NCBI GenBank assembly: GCA_902786565.1
Contig: CADACW010000002.1
Location: forward strand, 1 to 64,000
Length of the DNA stretch: 64,000 nucleotides
Direction of reading: 5' to 3'
Origin: an uncultured Prevotellaceae bacterium
Lineage (GTDB): Bacteria > Bacteroidota > Bacteroidia > Bacteroidales > Bacteroidaceae
Made by a program: the position numbers and the translations under genes
Shown here: positions 62,189-64,000 of the stretch, in pieces
Position numbering within the stretch: position 1 is the stretch's first letter
How the letters are laid out: each line of letters starts with the position of its first letter
The notes under the pieces: model-generated
The model's database searches: none
What the model was told of the DNA's origin: nothing
What the model saw: only the letters and a program-made list of their open reading frames with translations

Positions 62189-64000
62189 ATGAAAAAAAGA
62201 ATTCTTCTAACCACAGTACTCTTTGCCCTCGCGGCCACAGGCAACATGATGGCCTACGACTTCGCGTCGGACGGCGTGTACTACAACATTACAGCAAAAG
62301 CCACAGCCTCTACACCTGGTTTCGTGAACGTAACCAGTGGCGATGGCTATTCGGGCACGGTTACTATCCCAGCAACTGTAGAGAATGGCGGCAGTACATA
62401 CAATGTTACAGCCATTGAAGCAGGAGCTTTCCAAAACAGCATCCACCTCACAGGCGTGAATATCGGCAGTAACGTCAAGACTATCGGCTACCGCGCCTTC
62501 TATGGCTGCGAGGAACTTGAGGAGATAGTCATACCCGACAATGTGACGACCTTAGCCGCCAGAGGCTCGGGTTACGACAATAACGAAGCTTTTGTGGGTT
62601 GCTCCAGTCTAACAAGTGTAACGCTGGGCGCCGGTATCGCCAATATGGGCACCTATGCCTTCCAAAATTGCTCCAACATCACGTCGCTGACCATCAAGGA
62701 CGGATGTAAGTATATAGCAGAATATACATTTGACGGCTGTGCAAAGATTAATACTGTCAATATCCCAAACAGTATATCGAGTATTGGGGCTTATGCCTTT
62801 AGGAACTGTTCGCGACTGACCACCGTCACTATGGGCGACGGTCTGACAACCATTGGCACACAAGCTTTCTACAACTGCACGCATCTGCGCTCGGCCACCC
62901 TTGGAACGAATCTTCGCACCGTGAACTATCAGGCCTTTGCCAATTGTACTGACTTGGAAAGCATCGTCCTTCCCGACAACGTTGTGTCACTTGCCGTTCG
63001 TGGTAGTGGATACGACAACAACGAGGCGTTCCTTAACTGCACCAGTCTTGAGGAGGTGACCATCGGCTCTTCTGTGGCAAATATGGGCACCAACACCTTC
63101 AAGGGCTGTACCAGCCTTAGAACTGTCACCATTAAAGAGGGTTGCTCCATCATAGGAGGCGGATGCTTTTATGGTTGCACCAAAATAGCTAACATCGCTA
63201 TCCCAAATACCGTGCAGAGCATCGGCGCAGAAGCTTTTAGTGGCTGTACGGCCCTCAAGGCAATCGACATACCGAAAAGCGTCACCACCATTGGCAACAA
63301 TGCCTTCACGAATTGTGACAACATGACCCGCGCCACTATCGGCGACGGCGTGAACAAAATAGGGAAGCAGGCTTTCTACAGCTGTGACAAGCTTACAACG
63401 GTAACCATGGGCAGCGACGTTCGCACCATAGGTTGGCAGGCCTTCGCCAAGTGCATCAGCCTTGAAGAGATAACGCTGACCGATAACGTGGCAACACTAG
63501 AAGTGCGTGGCAGCGGATACGACAACGGCGAGCAGTTTATGGACTGTACAAGCCTCACCGACGTCACCGTCGGAGCAAAGGTGGCAAGTATGGGAACGGG
63601 CGTTTTCCTCAATTGCACTGCGCTTAGCCGCCTCACCATCAAAGAAGGATGCTCCATCATCGGCGATGCCTGCTTCAAGGGATGCACAAAACTTCCGTCA
63701 GCAGTCATTCCTAATACTGTAGAGACAATAGGCAGCGAGGCATTCTCCGGATGCACGGCCCTGAAAAGCATAGACATACCACAGAGCGTAACATCAATCG
63801 GCGCTTCAGCTTTCTATGGATGCTCGAATATGACAAAAGCCACCATCGGCGACGGCGTGATAACAGTGGGCGCACAGGCCTTCCAGAACTGCAACAAGCT
63901 GGCAAGTGTGAAGATGGGAGCCGACGTGCGTACCATTGGCTACCGTGCTTTTGCCTTCTGCACAGAGTTGAGCGACATTAACCTCACAGACCAGATAAAG
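62189..64000 (+). CDS. BspA-like leucine-rich-repeat surface protein (partial, runs off the window)
   Basis: 604 codons are visible and open to the last base. Signal peptide MKKRILLTTVLFALAATGNM, then LRR_5 (BspA/Treponema type) repeats of about 23 residues with the consensus IGxxAFxxCxxLxxVxI, for example TIGYRAFYGCEELEEIVIPD, SIGAYAFRNCSRLTTVTMGD and TIGWQAFAKCISLEEITLTD. A larger super-repeat carries the block (A/V)RGSGYDNNEAF, seen near 62562, 62991 and 63498. BspA-like proteins in oral and gut Bacteroidales are surface adhesins. The C-terminal sorting region is beyond the window. Confidence 0.9.
   Translation, partial: MKKRILLTTVLFALAATGNMMAYDFASDGVYYNITAKATASTPGFVNVTSGDGYSGTVTIPATVENGGSTYNVTAIEAGAFQNSIHLTGVNIGSNVKTIGYRAFYGCEELEEIVIPDNVTTLAARGSGYDNNEAFVGCSSLTSVTLGAGIANMGTYAFQNCSNITSLTIKDGCKYIAEYTFDGCAKINTVNIPNSISSIGAYAFRNCSRLTTVTMGDGLTTIGTQAFYNCTHLRSATLGTNLRTVNYQAFANCTDLESIVLPDNVVSLAVRGSGYDNNEAFLNCTSLEEVTIGSSVANMGTNTFKGCTSLRTVTIKEGCSIIGGGCFYGCTKIANIAIPNTVQSIGAEAFSGCTALKAIDIPKSVTTIGNNAFTNCDNMTRATIGDGVNKIGKQAFYSCDKLTTVTMGSDVRTIGWQAFAKCISLEEITLTDNVATLEVRGSGYDNGEQFMDCTSLTDVTVGAKVASMGTGVFLNCTALSRLTIKEGCSIIGDACFKGCTKLPSAVIPNTVETIGSEAFSGCTALKSIDIPQSVTSIGASAFYGCSNMTKATIGDGVITVGAQAFQNCNKLASVKMGADVRTIGYRAFAFCTELSDINLTDQIK

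Overview
The window comes from a member of the Bacteroidota, most likely a Prevotella-like species of the order Bacteroidales. The reasons are recurrent promoters of the TAnnTTTG (-7) / TTTG (-33) type, genes without clear Shine-Dalgarno sequences, a PorW/SprE type IX secretion lipoprotein, a BspA-like leucine-rich-repeat surface protein, propeller/Y_Y_Y/AraC sensor regulators, and polysaccharide lyases with GIYI-type C-terminal tails. Housekeeping genes are GC-rich. Several accessory patches are clearly more AT-rich.

Layout. (1) 1-8.5 kb: a divergent carbohydrate locus with a membrane-spanning AraC-type sensor regulator (-) and two overlapping lyase genes (+), the second joining a lyase-like domain to a GH28/GH49-like beta-helix. 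(2) 9-18.7 kb (-): an apparent six-gene operon, parA-parB-zinc ribbon protein-membrane Ser/Thr kinase-four-module AAA+ ATPase-zinc ribbon/FHA protein. (3) 18.9-26.3 kb (+): a giant alpha-2-macroglobulin-like protein, era and lgt. (4) 26.3-29.3 kb (-): porW. (5) 29.3-31.5 kb: an AT-rich island with an Abi_2-type HEPN protein between 25-bp direct repeats, a small-RNA candidate, two small membrane/secreted proteins and a strongly folded leader. (6) 31.6-35.9 kb (+): argS with an in-frame repeat insertion, a palindrome cluster, a DUF559 nuclease-RNase HI fusion and an M48 lipoprotein peptidase. (7) 35.9-45.2 kb (-): tamB, an Omp28/dockerin protein and a PL1 pectate lyase. (8) 45.4-52.7 kb (+): etfB-etfA, a GxxExxY nuclease, a small lipoprotein, an acyl-CoA dehydrogenase, prfC and a flavodiiron protein. 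(9) 52.7-57.7 kb: dispersed repeat, unassigned structured RNA, an ATPase remnant, an rRNA/tRNA methyltransferase (SpoU type), gltD and menE. (10) 57.7-64 kb: a GxxExxY nuclease between inverted repeat arrays that separates menE from menC, a structured leader, ribE, a CE15-like esterase and the start of a LRR surface protein.

The most striking theme is small palindromic repeats and the small PD-(D/E)XK-type nucleases that sit with them. Palindromes of at least four families lie in frame inside coding genes: the beta-helix enzyme, argS, the acyl-CoA dehydrogenase and the RNase HI fusion. One 23-bp palindrome occurs both between etfB and etfA and inside the neighbouring dehydrogenase gene. Two GxxExxY nucleases each separate genes of one pathway (menC/menE, etfBA/acyl-CoA dehydrogenase), and a DUF559 nuclease bordered by palindromes is fused to RNase HI. 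This resembles in-frame Rickettsia palindromic elements and REP-associated transposases, but with nucleases as the associated protein. Two other candidate systems are the Abi_2/HEPN-small RNA cassette and the kinase/FHA/AAA+ module joined to parAB.

All calls are from reading the sequence and translations; no database search was run.
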